In this document: positions 11,360 through 21,504 of the stretch, piece after piece
How positions within the stretch are numbered: position 1 is the first letter of the stretch
Layout of the letters: each line of letters opens with the position of its first letter
Assembly (NCBI GenBank): GCA_003260325.1
Contig: MOLU01000003.1
Location: 1-64,000 of the forward strand
Source: Candidatus Gracilibacteria bacterium GN02-872
GTDB taxonomy: Bacteria; Patescibacteriota; Gracilibacteria; BD1-5; UBA6164
DNA length: 64,000 bases
Direction of reading: 5' to 3'
Notes under the pieces: generated by a model
Database searches by the model: none
What the model was told of the DNA's origin: nothing
What the model saw: the letters and a program-made list of their open reading frames with translations, nothing else
Position numbers and translations under genes: made by a program

Positions 11360-12037
11360 TTATTTTCAGAAATTTCTTCTAGAATTTCAAAATGCTTCTA
11401 TAGCTTTATCAAGTTCTTGTTCATCAAATTCTGGCCATTTTTTTTCTGAAAAATAATATTCACTATATTCTGAATCAAAAAGTAAAAATCAAGAGTGTCT
11501 TATATCTCATCAAGTTCTAACGATTAAATCAGGTTTTGGTAAAATAGATATATCTAAGTATTTTCTAAATTCTTCTCTTGTCAAAGTTTCTGGATCAATT
11601 CAAGCTTTTATTATTTTTTTTGTTGCTCTAATGATTTCATCTTGTCATCAGTAAACCAATGCAATTGTAACAATTATAGATTCATTTTGTTTTGTTCTCT
11701 CTACTGTTGAGTTTAATATTTCTTGACTTTCTTTTGGTAGTCTTCAAATATCTCAAATAATCTGAAATTTTACTTTATTCTCAAGCAATTCTCAAAGAGA
11801 ATCTCAAATTTTATTTATCAGCTTTATAAGTCATTGTAACTCCTCTTCTTCCCTCTTTTCTAAATTATCAACTGATAAAGCCCAAAAAGTCAAATATTTA
11901 ATATTTTTTTTAATTGCTAAATCAACTATTTTTCTAACATTGTCAAAACCAGCTTTATGTCCCATGAAAGAAGGTAAAAGCCTCGCTTTTGCCCATCTCC
12001 TGTTTCAATCCATTATTATTCATAAATGATTTATCAT
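11360..12037 (-). CDS. uppS: Undecaprenyl diphosphate synthase
   Basis: A 225-residue cis-prenyltransferase making the C55 carrier lipid for peptidoglycan precursors. The N-terminal signature HLGIIMDGNRRWAK carries the catalytic Asp10. FWALSVDNLEKR and the C-terminal PDLIVRTGGDIRHSGFLL with the downstream YSEYYF segment are all present. Together with mraY elsewhere in the window it indicates a peptidoglycan wall. The gene is flanked by the surface-protein gene downstream and secF upstream on the same strand. Confidence 0.95.
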
Positions 12038-12110
12038 AATTTTTTTTTAAGTTTTATAGTTGCGATATATTATTCTTTTTTAGAAAAAATACAAATAAAA
12101 TTTATAAATA

Positions 12111-12136
12111 AAAGACTCTTTTCAAAAAGAGTCTTA
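12111..12136 (-). terminator. Terminator at the secF 3' end
   Basis: AAGACTCTTTT / AAAAGAGTCTT forms a stem that starts at the secF stop codon and on the minus strand runs into TTTTATTT. Confidence 0.7.
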
Positions 12137-13168
12137 AACAACGATTTTATCTTCAGGATTGTAAATTTTTTTCTTGTAAACTGTTAGTTTTTTGTTTTTA
12201 TTCATTTCATAAAGTATAGGAGAAGCTATAAATATAGAACTATAAGTTCAAATTACTGTTCAAACAAGCATTACAAAAATAAATCCTTGAAGTGATTTTG
12301 GTCAGAAAACTAAAATAGTTATTAAAACAAAAACTAACGTAACACTTGTATAAATACTTCTTTTAAATGTTTCCAAAACTGATAAGTTTATGATCTCATA
12401 CAAATTCTTTCAGTTCTTTCACTCTTTTCAAGCAAACATTTTTAAGTTTTCTCTAATTCTATCAAAAATAACAATTGTATCATTTATAGAGTATCAAAGA
12501 ATAGTTAATAAAGCTGTTATGAAGTAAATATCTATTTGAAAATCTGAATAAAACATTCAAACAAAAATATAAACTCAAGTAGAAATAATTATATCATGAA
12601 ATAAAGCTAAAACTGTAACTATTCAAAAATAAAATCAAGCAATTCAAGAAACTGATCAAGAAAATGCATAATAAATATAAACAAACATTCAAATCATTGC
12701 TAAAAACAATGTCAGATATGCAGTATTTTTTATATAATCTCAAAAAGTTTTTCAAATATTTGTATAATTTAATTCTTCAGCTGTATTATCAGCAGATTTA
12801 ATTATTTCAAGAGCTTTTGCTCTAAAATTTGCTTTTATTTTATCAAGTTCTTTTTCATCTGAAATATCATTAAATCAAGTTATTAAAGTTATATCCTTTT
12901 TTCCTGTTGTAGAATAAATATTTACATTATTTATAACTTTATTTCCTTTAAAAGTAAGAGATTCTTTTTCTTTCTCAAATTCAGATTTCAGCTTATCTAA
13001 ATCTAAACTATTTTTATACGAATATTCAATATTTACTCATCAAGTCATATCAATACTAAGATTTAGCTTTCAGAAAAATAAGAAATAAACAGAAATCAAA
13101 ATCAAAATTGCAGAAATAGATAAATATAGTTTTCTATATTTTAAATAATCAAATTTCAAAAAGTCCAT
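12134..13168 (-). CDS. secF: Protein translocase subunit SecF
   Basis: A 344-residue membrane protein of the SecDF export-enhancing complex, a proton-driven RND-type pump. It has one N-terminal membrane segment, the conserved SIDMTGGVNIEY motif, a periplasmic/extracytoplasmic region of about 100 residues, then five membrane segments including the family signature LGYSINDTIVIFDRIREN. The partner secD is not adjacent, unlike the usual secD-secF order, so it must be elsewhere or absent. It would assist export of the secreted proteins in this window. Confidence 0.93.
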
Positions 13169-13319
13169 AAAATTGTATTAAATAGTATTTTGTTATATAT
13201 TTTAATTAAAAAGAAAAAAATGCAAATTTTATTTTCTACAAAATATTTTTAAAAAATCTTTCAATATTTGATTTTTTTATTATAATTAGAAAAATATTAT
13301 TTTGTAAAATATTTTCTAA

Positions 13320-14099
13320 ATGTCTGAAGAGAACTTGAAAAAAAAGATTTTAAAATTCTTGTTTAATTTGTTAAATATCATTTTTATAATTTTAATGCTA
13401 GTTTTAGCATTTATCTCTATTTTTAAGCAAGAGTGGTTTGAGTTATTTATAGAATGGCTAAAAATACAAATAAATTGATTATGATACTGGAATTATTTGA
13501 TAATATTTTCAAGTAGCTTTATTGAAGCTTTTCCTGTGCTTTGAGTTGTTGTTCCTGGACAAAATATTTTGATGATTGTTTGAGGTTTTTTTGGTTCACT
13601 TTGAAAAGAGAATCTTATTTATGTTGGAATCTTGGCTTCACTTTGAGCAATTCTTTGAAATTATGTTTGATATTTACTTTGAAAAAAATACTGAGATAGT
13701 TTTTTTGAAAAATACTGAAATCGGTTTGGAGTAGGAACAACTGAAGTAAAATATTTAAAAAAATCAATTGATAAATGGTGAGCTTGGTGAATTATTTTCT
13801 GAAAATTTCATCAAATAACAAGAGCTTTTTTGCCTTTTATTGCGTGAAGTATGTGAATGAAAGGAAAAAATTTTATGATTTACAATGTTATTTGATCTAT
13901 AATTTGGGCCACAACTATGGTAGTTTTAGGAATGGTTTTTGTAGAATATTATAAAATAATTCTAAATTATATTTGATATGTTTTGATTTGAATTTTAGTT
14001 TTGATTTGAGTTTATATCTACAAATTCAAGAAAGAAGAATTTAAAAAATATATGATTGAAAAAAATGAAGAAATGGAAAGACTTTATTCAAAAAAATAA
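13320..14099 (+). CDS. DedA-family (VTT domain) membrane protein
   Basis: A 259-residue integral membrane protein. The DedA/VTT signature is clear: a re-entrant segment around FIEAFPVLGVVVPGQ and the basic motif GKFHQITRAFLPFIAGSMGM, followed by three membrane segments. DedA proteins include carriers that flip undecaprenyl phosphate or phosphatidylethanolamine head groups, so a role in recycling the C55 lipid made by UppS would fit but is inferred. The start is the ATG before SEENLKKK; no SD is present. The coding end overlaps the terminator stem. Confidence 0.85.
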
Positions 14100-14109
14100 A
14101 GTCTTTTTT
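14078..14109 (+). terminator. Terminator of the DedA gene
   Basis: AAAGACTTTATT / AATAAAGTCTTTT hairpin, including the last codons of the gene, followed by a T run. Confidence 0.7.
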
Positions 14110-14111
14110 GT

Positions 14112-14220
14112 AAAAAAAGGGCTCCAATTAAGGAGCCCTACAGACCTGGATTAGGCGTTCTCGCGGTCTGTTTGGTAGCAAACATTTCAAATCATTTTTG
14201 ATAAAATGCTTGCAGTGGTT
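14112..14220 (-). ncRNA. Structured small RNA, unit 1 of an eight-unit cluster
   Basis: A minus-strand transcription unit with no usable reading frame. Promoter: TTGACA at 14248-14253, a 16-base spacer and TATAAT at 14226-14231. The RNA would start near 14219, form an imperfect 10-bp hairpin (GCAAGCATTT / AAATGTTTGC) and then a 7-bp hairpin (ACAGACC / GGTCTGT, 14040-series positions 14140-14171). It ends in an intrinsic terminator: GGGCTCC / GGAGCCC at 14119-14138, then seven U. It is the shortest unit and the last of the cluster in the direction of transcription. I do not recognise the RNA family. Confidence 0.65.
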
Positions 14221-14263
14221 CGGGTATTATAAAAATATTTTTTTTATTGTCAAATTTTTTGAT

Positions 14264-14426
14264 AAAAAAGAGGATTTGACTACAAATCCTCAAAGGGACC
14301 CTAACTCCCTGGATAGGAACTGATCATAGCATCTGGACTTTCACCAGAATTTTAGAAGCATTGGCTATGGAAATAATGGAGGTACATCAAAACGCTTCTA
14401 AAGTTTTAAATTAAACTATGCTATGT
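14264..14426 (-). ncRNA. Structured small RNA, unit 2 (tRNA-like closing arm)
   Basis: A minus-strand RNA. An 8-bp closing stem (CATAGCAT at 14418-14425 with ATGCTATG at 14325-14332) encloses a 9-bp hairpin (TTTAGAAGC / GCTTCTAAA). Directly stacked on the 3' strand of the closing stem is a 5-bp arm with a 7-base loop (TCTGG, loop, CCAGA; 14332-14348), the geometry of a tRNA T-arm on an acceptor stem, though the loop TGAAAGT is not a T-loop consensus. It ends with the terminator GAGGATTT / AAATCCTC plus U run. It has no clear promoter of its own: a TATAAT lies inside the terminator hairpin of unit 3, so it may use that or read-through. Confidence 0.6.
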
Positions 14427-14427
14427 A

Positions 14428-14600
14428 AAACAAAGAGCTTATTATAAGCTCTCTAAATCATATTCACCAGAGATAAATATTATTTACTCTAGTAAAAATA
14501 ATTGGATGTAATGGCTTGGTTTTACCAACTTCGGCAATTTTTTCCTTAAACACGAAACGGAGTAGCCTACTTAAGGATTAAAAAATCCTAAACCATTACA
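14428..14600 (-). ncRNA. Structured small RNA, unit 3
   Basis: Promoter TTGACA at 14629-14634 and TATAAT at 14607-14612 (16-base spacer), so the transcript should begin almost exactly at the 8-bp closing stem, TGTAATGG (14593-14600) with CCATTACA (14507-14514). Inside are a 6-bp hairpin AGGATT / AATCCT, an alternative CCTTAA / TTAAGG stem and a terminal TTGG / CCAA arm. The 3' strand is followed by TCCA. A tail helix and the terminator GAGCTTAT / ATAAGCTC with a U-rich stretch close the unit. The core (94 nt) is close to tRNA size but does not fold as a standard tRNA. Unit 6 has the same closing stem. Confidence 0.65.
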
Positions 14601-14644
14601 AGATATATTATAAGAAATATTTTTTATTTGTCAAATATTTTTCT

Positions 14645-14872
14645 AAGAAAAAGAAAAAGAGCTTTGAAAGCTCTAAAAATTTTGTAAGATGAACAATGAA
14701 TACATCCATCTCAAAAGTGACAGGAGGATTTGAACCTACATCTGCTATATAAATTTAAAATTAGCCGCTTTAGTTACAATTTACCAATGAATTATTATCT
14801 TCTAAGTAAACGTTTTACCAGACAACGCTACACCATACAAAAAACTGTTTGTCTGTCTTAAGCTATGTCACA
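14645..14872 (-). ncRNA. Structured small RNA, unit 4 (contains a T-arm-like element)
   Basis: Promoter TTGACA at 14901-14906 and TAAAAT at 14879-14884. A 6-bp closing stem, GTGACA (14866-14871) with TGTCAC (14717-14722), is joined directly to a 5-base arm with loop TTCAAAT (14723-14739), a canonical tRNA T-loop; four of the five arm pairs match. The interior of about 110 nt is much longer than a tRNA body and holds a CAGACAA / TTGTCTG helix and a GTAAA / TTTAC hairpin. A 3' helix (AGATG / CATCT) and the terminator AGAGCTTT / AAAGCTCT with U run follow. Neither a plain tRNA nor a recognisable tmRNA. Confidence 0.6.
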
Positions 14873-14918
14873 GACTTTATTTTAATTATTATCATTTGTT
14901 TGTCAAAATATTTTTAGA

Positions 14919-15106
14919 CAAAAAAAAGAGGAAGTAAATCCCTCATATTACAAATTTCACTAGATAATTGAGAAAAAATTCCCATATCTCGAAATTTGTG
15001 ATAGTGGCCCTTAGAGAAGAGCTAACAAAAAATCCATATTTTATCATTCAGCAAGCCAGTACCTTTAGGAGTTCAAGCTAATAGTCAGCTTGCTGAACAC
15101 TATCAA
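14919..15106 (-). ncRNA. Structured small RNA, unit 5
   Basis: Promoter TTGACA at 15134-15139 and TATAAT at 15112-15117 (16-base spacer). The closing stem TGATAGTG (15098-15105) / CACTATCA (14999-15006) is directly followed by a perfect 10-bp helix, TTCAGCAAGC / GCTTGCTGAA (15047-15056 with 15088-15097). A small TTAG / CTAA arm with a 7-base loop lies near the 3' closing strand. The tail folds as a long helix (ACAAATTTC / GAAATTTGT) and the unit ends in GAGG / CCTC plus eight U. No reading frame with a start signal is present. Confidence 0.65.
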
Positions 15107-15149
15107 AGTGAATTATAATAAAAATATTTTATTTGTCAAATATTTTTTT

Positions 15150-15340
15150 TAAAAAAGTGAAAAAGAGCTAAAATTAGCTCTTTTAGAATATTTACTAAAG
15201 ATAGGAAAATCTACTTCAGTAAAATAAAATCTGGTGTAATGGCCGGTTTTATCCAATTCACTAGAGTTTTCAACCCATAAAAAAACAAAGTTTTCTAGTT
15301 TATTGACTGCTTTCAATAAAATACAGTCATACCATTACAA
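15150..15340 (-). ncRNA. Structured small RNA, unit 6
   Basis: Promoter TTGACA at 15368-15373 and TATAAT at 15347-15352. Closing stem TGTAATGG (15332-15339) / CCATTACA (15235-15242), identical to unit 3. Interior hairpins are GACTG / CAGTC and ACTAG / CTAGT, with a TTGG / CCGG arm next to the 3' closing strand. The strand is followed by CCAG. The 3' tail (a long helix built on TTTACT / AGTAAA) is nearly identical in sequence to that of unit 7, as is the terminator AAAGAGCTAA / TTAGCTCTTT. This shows the units are paralogues whose tails are better conserved than their cores. Confidence 0.65.
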
Positions 15341-15387
15341 TATGTAATTATAATAAATATTAAAAATTGTCAAGTTTTCCTCTGGAA

Positions 15388-15625
15388 ATAAAAAAAGAGC
15401 TAATTTTAGCTCTTTTAAAATATTTACCAAAGATAGAAAATTCTACTTCAGTAAAATAAAATCTGGTACAGTGGCCACAAAAGTGGCAAGTTATGATGAT
15501 AAAGAAGGACTTTTAAGACGCAATCATTCATAACCTTAGCAGGGCAAATTGGTAGGGTGAGACCGATGTGTTCGGTCATCACTAGAAACCCATAATATAA
15601 ATCATGGTTGCTCTTACTACACTGC
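15388..15625 (-). ncRNA. Structured small RNA, unit 7
   Basis: Promoter TTGACA at 15655-15660 and TAGAAT at 15633-15638 (16-base spacer). A short CAGTG / CACTG closing pairing (15620-15624 with 15469-15473) is stacked on a 5-bp arm GCCAC / GTGGC with a 4-base loop. The long interior contains AACCAT / ATGGGTT, GACCGA / TCGGTC (6 bp, 5-base loop) and GTTATGA / TCATAAC helices. The tail and terminator match those of unit 6. The only ATG-led frames are under ten codons, so a coding role is unlikely. Confidence 0.6.
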
Positions 15626-15661
15626 AGGAATTATTCTAATAGCTTTTTATGATTTGTCAAA

Positions 15662-15912
15662 TATTTTTTTAAAAAAGTAAAAAGAGCTAGTTTTAGCTCT
15701 CTTAAAAGTATTTTACAAACAATGATTTTCATATTTGTAAAATAAAGGTGGTAGTAGTTGGATTGTAACCAACACACATCAGCAAACTCAATATAGGCCT
15801 AAACAGAGTTTAGCCTAATTAACGCTGACAGCTCTTTCCCTTTTTCCTAATAATCACAAAGATCATCTTACTCCTTAGTTTTAGGGATTTTTTTTGAGGC
15901 TTATACTACCAA
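15662..15912 (-). ncRNA. Structured small RNA, unit 8 (best tRNA-like ends)
   Basis: First unit of the cluster. TTGACA at 15942-15947 with a 16-base spacer to TAAACT. A 7-bp closing stem GGTAGTA (15904-15910) / TACTACC (15750-15756) is stacked on a perfect 5-bp arm GTTGG / CCAAC with the 7-base loop TTACAAT (15757-15773), followed by ACC. This is the acceptor/T-arm geometry of tRNA and tmRNA ends. The 120-nt interior contains a 15-codon frame preceded by AAGGAG, but no tmRNA-like tag ending. The tail helix TTTTACAAA / TTTGTAAAA and the terminator GAGCTA / TAGCTC follow. Confidence 0.6.
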
Positions 15913-15997
15913 TGGTTATAGTTTAAATAAAAATTTTTATTTGTCAAATTAAGTTTTTATTATATAATTATTTAAAAATATTTTTTAATAAAACAAA

Positions 15998-16942
15998 ATG
16001 AAGCAAAAGGATGAATTTTTAGCAAAATTAAAAGAGATTTATTTCTGAGAAGATTTAAAGTTATGTGAAAAAGCTTTTGAAATAGAAAAAAGAAAAACAT
16101 GTTTTCGTATAAATACTTTGAAATCAGATGAAAGTGAGATCTTTGAAGTTCTTGGAAAACAAGGCTTAAAAGCCAAGAAAATAGTTTTTTTGAAAAATTG
16201 ATATGTTTTAGAAAATTGAAAAGAAAAAGACTTATGGAATTTAGACATTTTTAAAGATTGAAAAATATACTTACAATCGCTCTCTAGTCAGATTCCTGTA
16301 GATTTTTTAGATTTAGAATTTGAAAATAAAATACTTGACATAACAGCCTCTCCTGGAGGAAAAACTAGTCAAGCACAATCATTATTAAATAATTCTTGAG
16401 AAATAAAAGCAATTGATAACAATCAAATAAGAATTGATAAGCTAAAATTTACACTAGAAAGGCAATGAATAAAAAATGTTGAAATTATAAAAACTGATGC
16501 AAGAAGTTTACTAGAAAAAAGAAAAGATTTTGTAGAATATTTTGATAAAATAATTGCAGATTTGCCTTGTAGTGCAGAAGGAAAGTTTAATTTTAAAAAA
16601 GAAAAATCTTTTTGATACTGGAAACAAGAAATCGTTAATAAAAATGCAAAACTTCAAAAAGATATTTTAAGAAATATTGTTCCAATGCTGAAAAAAGGTT
16701 GAGAATTGATTTATTCAACTTGTACAATTTCTCCTGAAGAAAATGAAGATATAGTTCACTTTTTGCTTTGTAACTATGATTTAGAAATTTTGAATTTGGA
16801 TTTTGATTATAAGTTTGTTAGAAATTGATTAAAAAATTTTTGAAAAAAAATATTTAAAAAAGAAATTTCAGAATCAGTAAGAAGAATCTTACCAAGTGAA
16901 GAAAGTGAAGGTTTTTTTATCGCAAAATTAAGAAAAAAATAA
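15998..16942 (+). CDS. RsmB/NSUN-type RNA cytosine-5 methyltransferase
   Basis: A 314-residue SAM-dependent RNA m5C methyltransferase. The SAM-binding motif LDITASPGGKTSQ, the PC motif IADLPCSAEG and the catalytic TC motif STCTISPEENE all match the NOL1/NOP2/Sun family. It lacks the N-terminal NusB-like RNA-binding domain of RsmB and the C-terminal PUA of RsmF, so it is a minimal version and its exact target (16S rRNA or tRNA) cannot be told. The start ATG follows an A-rich stretch without SD. It converges on ychF through a shared terminator. Confidence 0.88.
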
Positions 16943-16972
16943 AAAGAACATTTTTAAATTGTTCTTTTTTAT
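16943..16972. terminator. Bidirectional terminator between the methyltransferase and ychF
   Basis: AAAGAACA / TGTTCTTT stem with an A run before it and a T run after it, between convergent genes. Confidence 0.75.
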
Positions 16973-18054
16973 TTATTGAATTTAAAAAGCATAACATCTC
17001 CATCAGCAACAATATAATCTTTTCACTCCAAAGCAACTTTTCAAGCTTCCCTAGCCTTAGCCCATCAACCAAACTCAACTATATCCTTCCAGTTCACAAC
17101 GTCCGCTTTTATAAATCATTTTTCAAAATCAGTATGGATAACTCCTGCAGCTTTGGGAGCAGTATCTCATTTGTGAATAGTCCAAGCTCTGACTTCTTTT
17201 TCTCAAGCTGTAAAATAATATTGTAATCACAAAGCGTCATAACTAGCTTTTATCAAATCATCAAGTCAAGTTGAAATCAATCACATTTCATCTAAGAATT
17301 CTTTTCTTTCTTCTTCAGTCATATCTATCATATCAGCTTCTAGTTTAGCACAAATCGGGATAACCTTATTGTTTTTTCATTCTAATCACAAAATCTTTTT
17401 TAATTCGTCACTTGATGTTTCCATCATATCTTCATTTACATTGCAAGCATAAACAAATTCTTTATTTGTCAATAAATGTAAATCTTTAATTGCTTGAAGT
17501 TCTTCTTCGTTTAGGTTCATATCTGAAACTAAAATTCATTTATTTAAATTTTCTTCAACTTTTTTATAAACTTCAACTGCAAAAGCCAAATCTTTATCTG
17601 ATTTTGCCTTTCTTCAATCAGCTCAAATTCTTTTTGCAACAGTTTCTAAATCAGCTAAAATAAGCTCAGAATTTATAACTTCAATATCCGATTTTGGATC
17701 TATTTTTCAATGAACATGAATTATATCATTATTTTCAAATACTCTAACAACTTGCAAAATAGCATCTGCTTCTCTAATATTTGCTAAAAATTTATTTCAA
17801 AGTCATTCTCAATTGCTTGCTCACTTTACAATTCAAGCAATATCTATAAATTCACAAGTTGCAGGAATTATTTTTTGTCAATTTACTGCTTGTCTGATTT
17901 TTTCAAGTCTATCATCATGAACGTTTACAATTCAAACATTTGGTTCAATTGTACAAAATGGAAAATTCTGCGCATCAGCACTATAATTTTTTGTTAAAGC
18001 ATTAAACAAAGTCGATTTTCAAACATTTGGAAGTCAAACTATTCCTATTTTCAT
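16969..18054 (-). CDS. ychF: Redox-regulated ATPase/GTPase YchF (OLA1 family)
   Basis: A 361-residue Obg-related P-loop NTPase that binds ribosomes and prefers ATP over GTP in known members. The G1 motif GLPNVGKST is at residues 7-15, with both conserved glycines TGA-coded. The switch region NGEGLGNKFL and the helical insertion follow, and the C-terminal TGS domain ends with the conserved VADGDVMLFKFN. The length is typical. The upstream gene on the same strand is a small membrane protein. Confidence 0.95.
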
Positions 18055-18133
18055 ATTTCAGGATTAAAAAATATTTTTCTAATTATATGAAAAAATCTCT
18101 AAAATCAAAAAAATATTTAGATTTCTCTAAATA

Positions 18134-18448
18134 TTATTTTTTTAATTGCTCTTTTATTTCCTTCAAATTGTCACTTATAGAAAAGACTTCAGACAAAATT
18201 TCAAAAGCAAATCTAACTGCAAGAGCAACAAACGGATAAAAAATCACTAAAAGTAAACCAGAACTAAAATTTCTAGAATTACTTATAAGGAAAATATAAA
18301 ATACAAGGAAAAATATTTGCGCAGCTATATGAACATAAAAAATGTAAGTTTTAAAAAATGATTTATCAAATTTAAAAAGTTGAAAAAAAATTTCTTTAGC
18401 TTCATTTTTTCATAAAGTACCTTTATTATCTATTTTTTTATCTTCCAT
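18134..18448 (-). CDS. DUF4282-like small membrane protein
   Basis: A 104-residue protein with two membrane segments (about residues 40-60 and 66-85). A basic N-terminal part and an amphipathic C-terminal helix surround a PFVALAVRFAFEILSEVFSI segment. The conserved Arg and Glu at the end of the second segment, followed by a helix with a repeated Ile/Leu pattern, match the DUF4282 membrane-protein family. Function is unknown. It lies between ychF and a small secreted-protein gene on the same strand. Confidence 0.6.
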
Positions 18449-18472
18449 AATAATAATTTTTAAAAGTTAAAT

Positions 18473-18763
18473 TTAATAAATTCATCTTTCTCAAAGAACT
18501 TGTTTTTTATAATTAAGTTCATCTTCTATTTTTTGAGCAAAGAAATCAGAACAAATTAAGTTTTCCATTTCTGTAAATTCTCTTCTTCTGTATCCATCCA
18601 AAAATGCTTCCTCACAAAATCTTATTTTTGGATCTTCTATTTTTTCTATTTGTTCAAAATTTGGTGAAGAAATAAATCTAGCAACACTTTCAGAAAAATA
18701 ATCAGCCTTTGTAATAGAAATAGAAGTCAAAACCAAAAGTAGAAAAATTGTAAATTTTCTCAT
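18473..18763 (-). CDS. Small secreted protein, unknown
   Basis: A 96-residue protein with a clear Sec signal peptide (MRKF, a hydrophobic run, cleavage near TKA-DY). The mature part is charged with two cysteines (RFCEEAF and LICSDF) that could pair outside the cell. A promoter TTGACT, 16 bases, TATTAT lies about 50-75 bases upstream. If TGA is read as glycine the protein ends GERGIY at TAA; if the first TGA were a stop it would end at KKQVL with 90 residues. No family was recognised. Confidence 0.6.
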
Positions 18764-18825
18764 AATTCAAAGTAAAAAGTTATTTTTAGAATAATATGTT
18801 TTTTATTTAAATAGTCAAGAAAAAA

Positions 18826-21504
18826 TTATTTTTTCAAATTATCAAGTTTTTCTTGCAATTTTACAAGTTTATCTCTTGCTTGCTCTTTTTTATCCATCTC
18901 TTCTCTAACAAGTTTTTCTGGAGCTTTGTTGATAAATGCCTCATTTAAAAGTTTTTTATCCAAAATAGAAATGTAAGCCTTTGTGTCTTCTATTTGAGCT
19001 TTTAGTCTTTCTATTTCTTTAGCTATATCTAGAGCATTTGAAGTATCAATATAAACTTCAACTCACGATTTTATAACTCAATAAGCCAAATTTGTATCTG
19101 TTGGTTTTTTGTCAATTATCTCATAATTATCAGCTTTTACAATTCAAGAAATCAATTCAATAGATTCTTCCAAAATTTCTTTATTTTTTGGAGTTGAATA
19201 AATTTTTAATCAAATAGTTTTATTTGGCATAATATTGTTTTCTGCTCTAAGTCTTCTGATTTCTTTCATCACTTCAATTATAAGTTCTTTTTGTTTTTCA
19301 ATATTTTTATCTCTAAATTCAGCAACTTGTGGCCAAGAAGAATCTATCAAATCTCAAGCAAATCATATTTTCCTATAAATTTCTTCTGTAACAAAAGGAA
19401 TATAAGGATGAAGAAGCTTAAGTAATACATTTAAGACAAAAGTTATAACTTTTGAACCATAAGCTGATGTATCTTTTGTAAGCTTAAATTCTTCTATATA
19501 ATAATCACAAAATTCATTTCTAGTAAATGCTTGTAATTCTTGACCAGCTTCAGAAAAGTTGAAGTTTTCCATAGAAGAAGTGACTAAATCTGAAAGATAT
19601 TTTATTCTTGATAAAATCCATTTTTCGTGAAGCATAAGCTTATCATAGTTTTTTTCTATTTCATTTCATAACTTTTTAATATCTGTTTCTAGTTCACTTA
19701 AATTAACAGAAACAAATCTAGAAGCATTCCAAAGCTTATTTACAAAAAACATATTATTTTCAACATTTTCCTCGTCAAATTTCAAATCATTCCCTGGAGT
19801 ATTTCAAACGCAAAGTGTCAATCTCAAGGCATCAGTTCAATATTTTTCAATCATTTCAATTGGATCAACTCAATTTCAAAGCGATTTACTCATTTTTCTT
19901 CAGATTTTATCTCTAACAAGTCAGTGAAAATATATTTTTTTAAATGGAGTTTTTCCTGTAAATTCATATCACATCAAAAGCATTCTGATCACCCAAAAAA
20001 ATATAATATCATAACCTGTTTCCAAAACTGAAGCTGGATAAAATTTTTCAACTAATTCATTTTGATTTTCTTCTCAAATTTTGTAACCAAGAGTTGCAAA
20101 AGGCCAAAGAGCTGATGAAAACCAAGTATCCAAAACATCTTCGTCTTGTTTAAGTTTTACATCTTTTCAATAATGTTTTTTTGCTTTTTCTAAAGCTAAT
20201 TCTTCATTTTCTGCACAAAATATTTCTCAGTCTTCCCCGTACCAAACTGGAATTCTGTGTCACCAATAAAGTTGTCTAGAAATACACCAATCTCTCAAAT
20301 TAAAAATCCAATCTTCAAATGTTTTTGTAAATCTAGCAGGAATAATTTCAAAATCTTTATTTTTATATCATTTTATTACTTTTTTTGCTATTGGTGCAAC
20401 ATTTATAAACCATTGTTTTGAAATAATTGTTTCTATTTTTGCTCAAGTTCTCTCTCAATAACCAACTTTTGAAGTGTGCTCTTCTATTTTTACTAAATTT
20501 CATTTTGATTTCAAAAGTTCAACTATATTTGCTCTTGCTGTTTTATAATCTTGTCAGGCAAATATTCAAGCAATTGAAGTCATTTTTCAATCTTTTCATA
20601 AAACAACTCTATTTAGAACTAAATTGTGTCTTTTGGCAACTTCGAAATCATTTGGATCATGAGCTGGAGTTATCTTTACAGCACCTGTTCCAAATTCCAT
20701 ATCAACCATTTCATCTCAAATAAGAGGAATTTCTTTATTTACAATTGGCAAAATAAGTTTTTTTCCTGATTTCAAAAGCTTTTTGTACCTTTTATCTTTT
20801 GGGTGAACGGCCACAGCTACATCTCAAAGCATAGTTTCTGGTCTTGTAGTAGCTACAACTATCTCGCTATCACTCCCTGAAACAAAATAAGTTATATAAT
20901 AGAGTTTTCATTTTTCTTCTTTGTAAGTAACTTCTTGATCAGAAATAACTGTATTTAAAATAGGATCATAGTTCACCATATATTCTCCTCTATAAATAAG
21001 TCATTTATTGTACAAATCAACAAAAGTTTTATTTACAACTTCATTCATATCTGGATCAAGAGTAAATTTTTCTTTTGTCCAATCACAACTTGTTCACATT
21101 TTTCTGAATTGATTCTGGATTTCTCAACCATATTGTTTGTTCCACTCCCAGCAATATTTTAAGAATTCCTCTCTACTTATATCATATTTTGAAATATTGT
21201 TTGCAGCAAGCTTTTCCTCTACTTTGACTTGAGTTGCAATTCCTGCATGGTCTGTACCAGGCAAAAGCAAAGTTGAGTCTCACTTCATTCTGTGATATCT
21301 TGTCATTATATCCTCAAGAGTCAGCATTATAGAGTGTCAAATATGAAGTTTTGCAGTTACATTTGGTGGAGGCATAGGTATGTAAAACTGTTCTCAAGTA
21401 ATGTTTTCATTTCTTGGTTGGAACTTTCAGTTTTCTTCCCAAGATTTATAAATTTCAGATTCAAAAGATTTTGGTTCATATTTTTTTGGAAATTCTCTTG
21501 TCAT
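18826..21504 (-). CDS. valS: Valyl-tRNA synthetase
   Basis: An 892-residue class-I synthetase. It has the HIGH motif in KLHIGHSIM (about 53-61), the large editing (CP1) domain, the KMSKS motif (GRKMSKSLGNGVDP), the anticodon-binding helical domain and a C-terminal coiled-coil tRNA arm (about the last 65 residues) typical of ValS. The start [11 protein letters not shown] is the family N-terminus. Many glycines are TGA-coded. The gene stands alone; the next upstream gene is divergent in function and 139 bases away. Confidence 0.96.

Noticed and set aside
14717-14739. Unit 4 RNA as an ordinary tRNA because of its TTCAAAT loop
   Set aside because: The body between the acceptor-like strands is about 155 nt and no D-arm, anticodon arm or intron signature could be fitted; one T-arm pair is mismatched.
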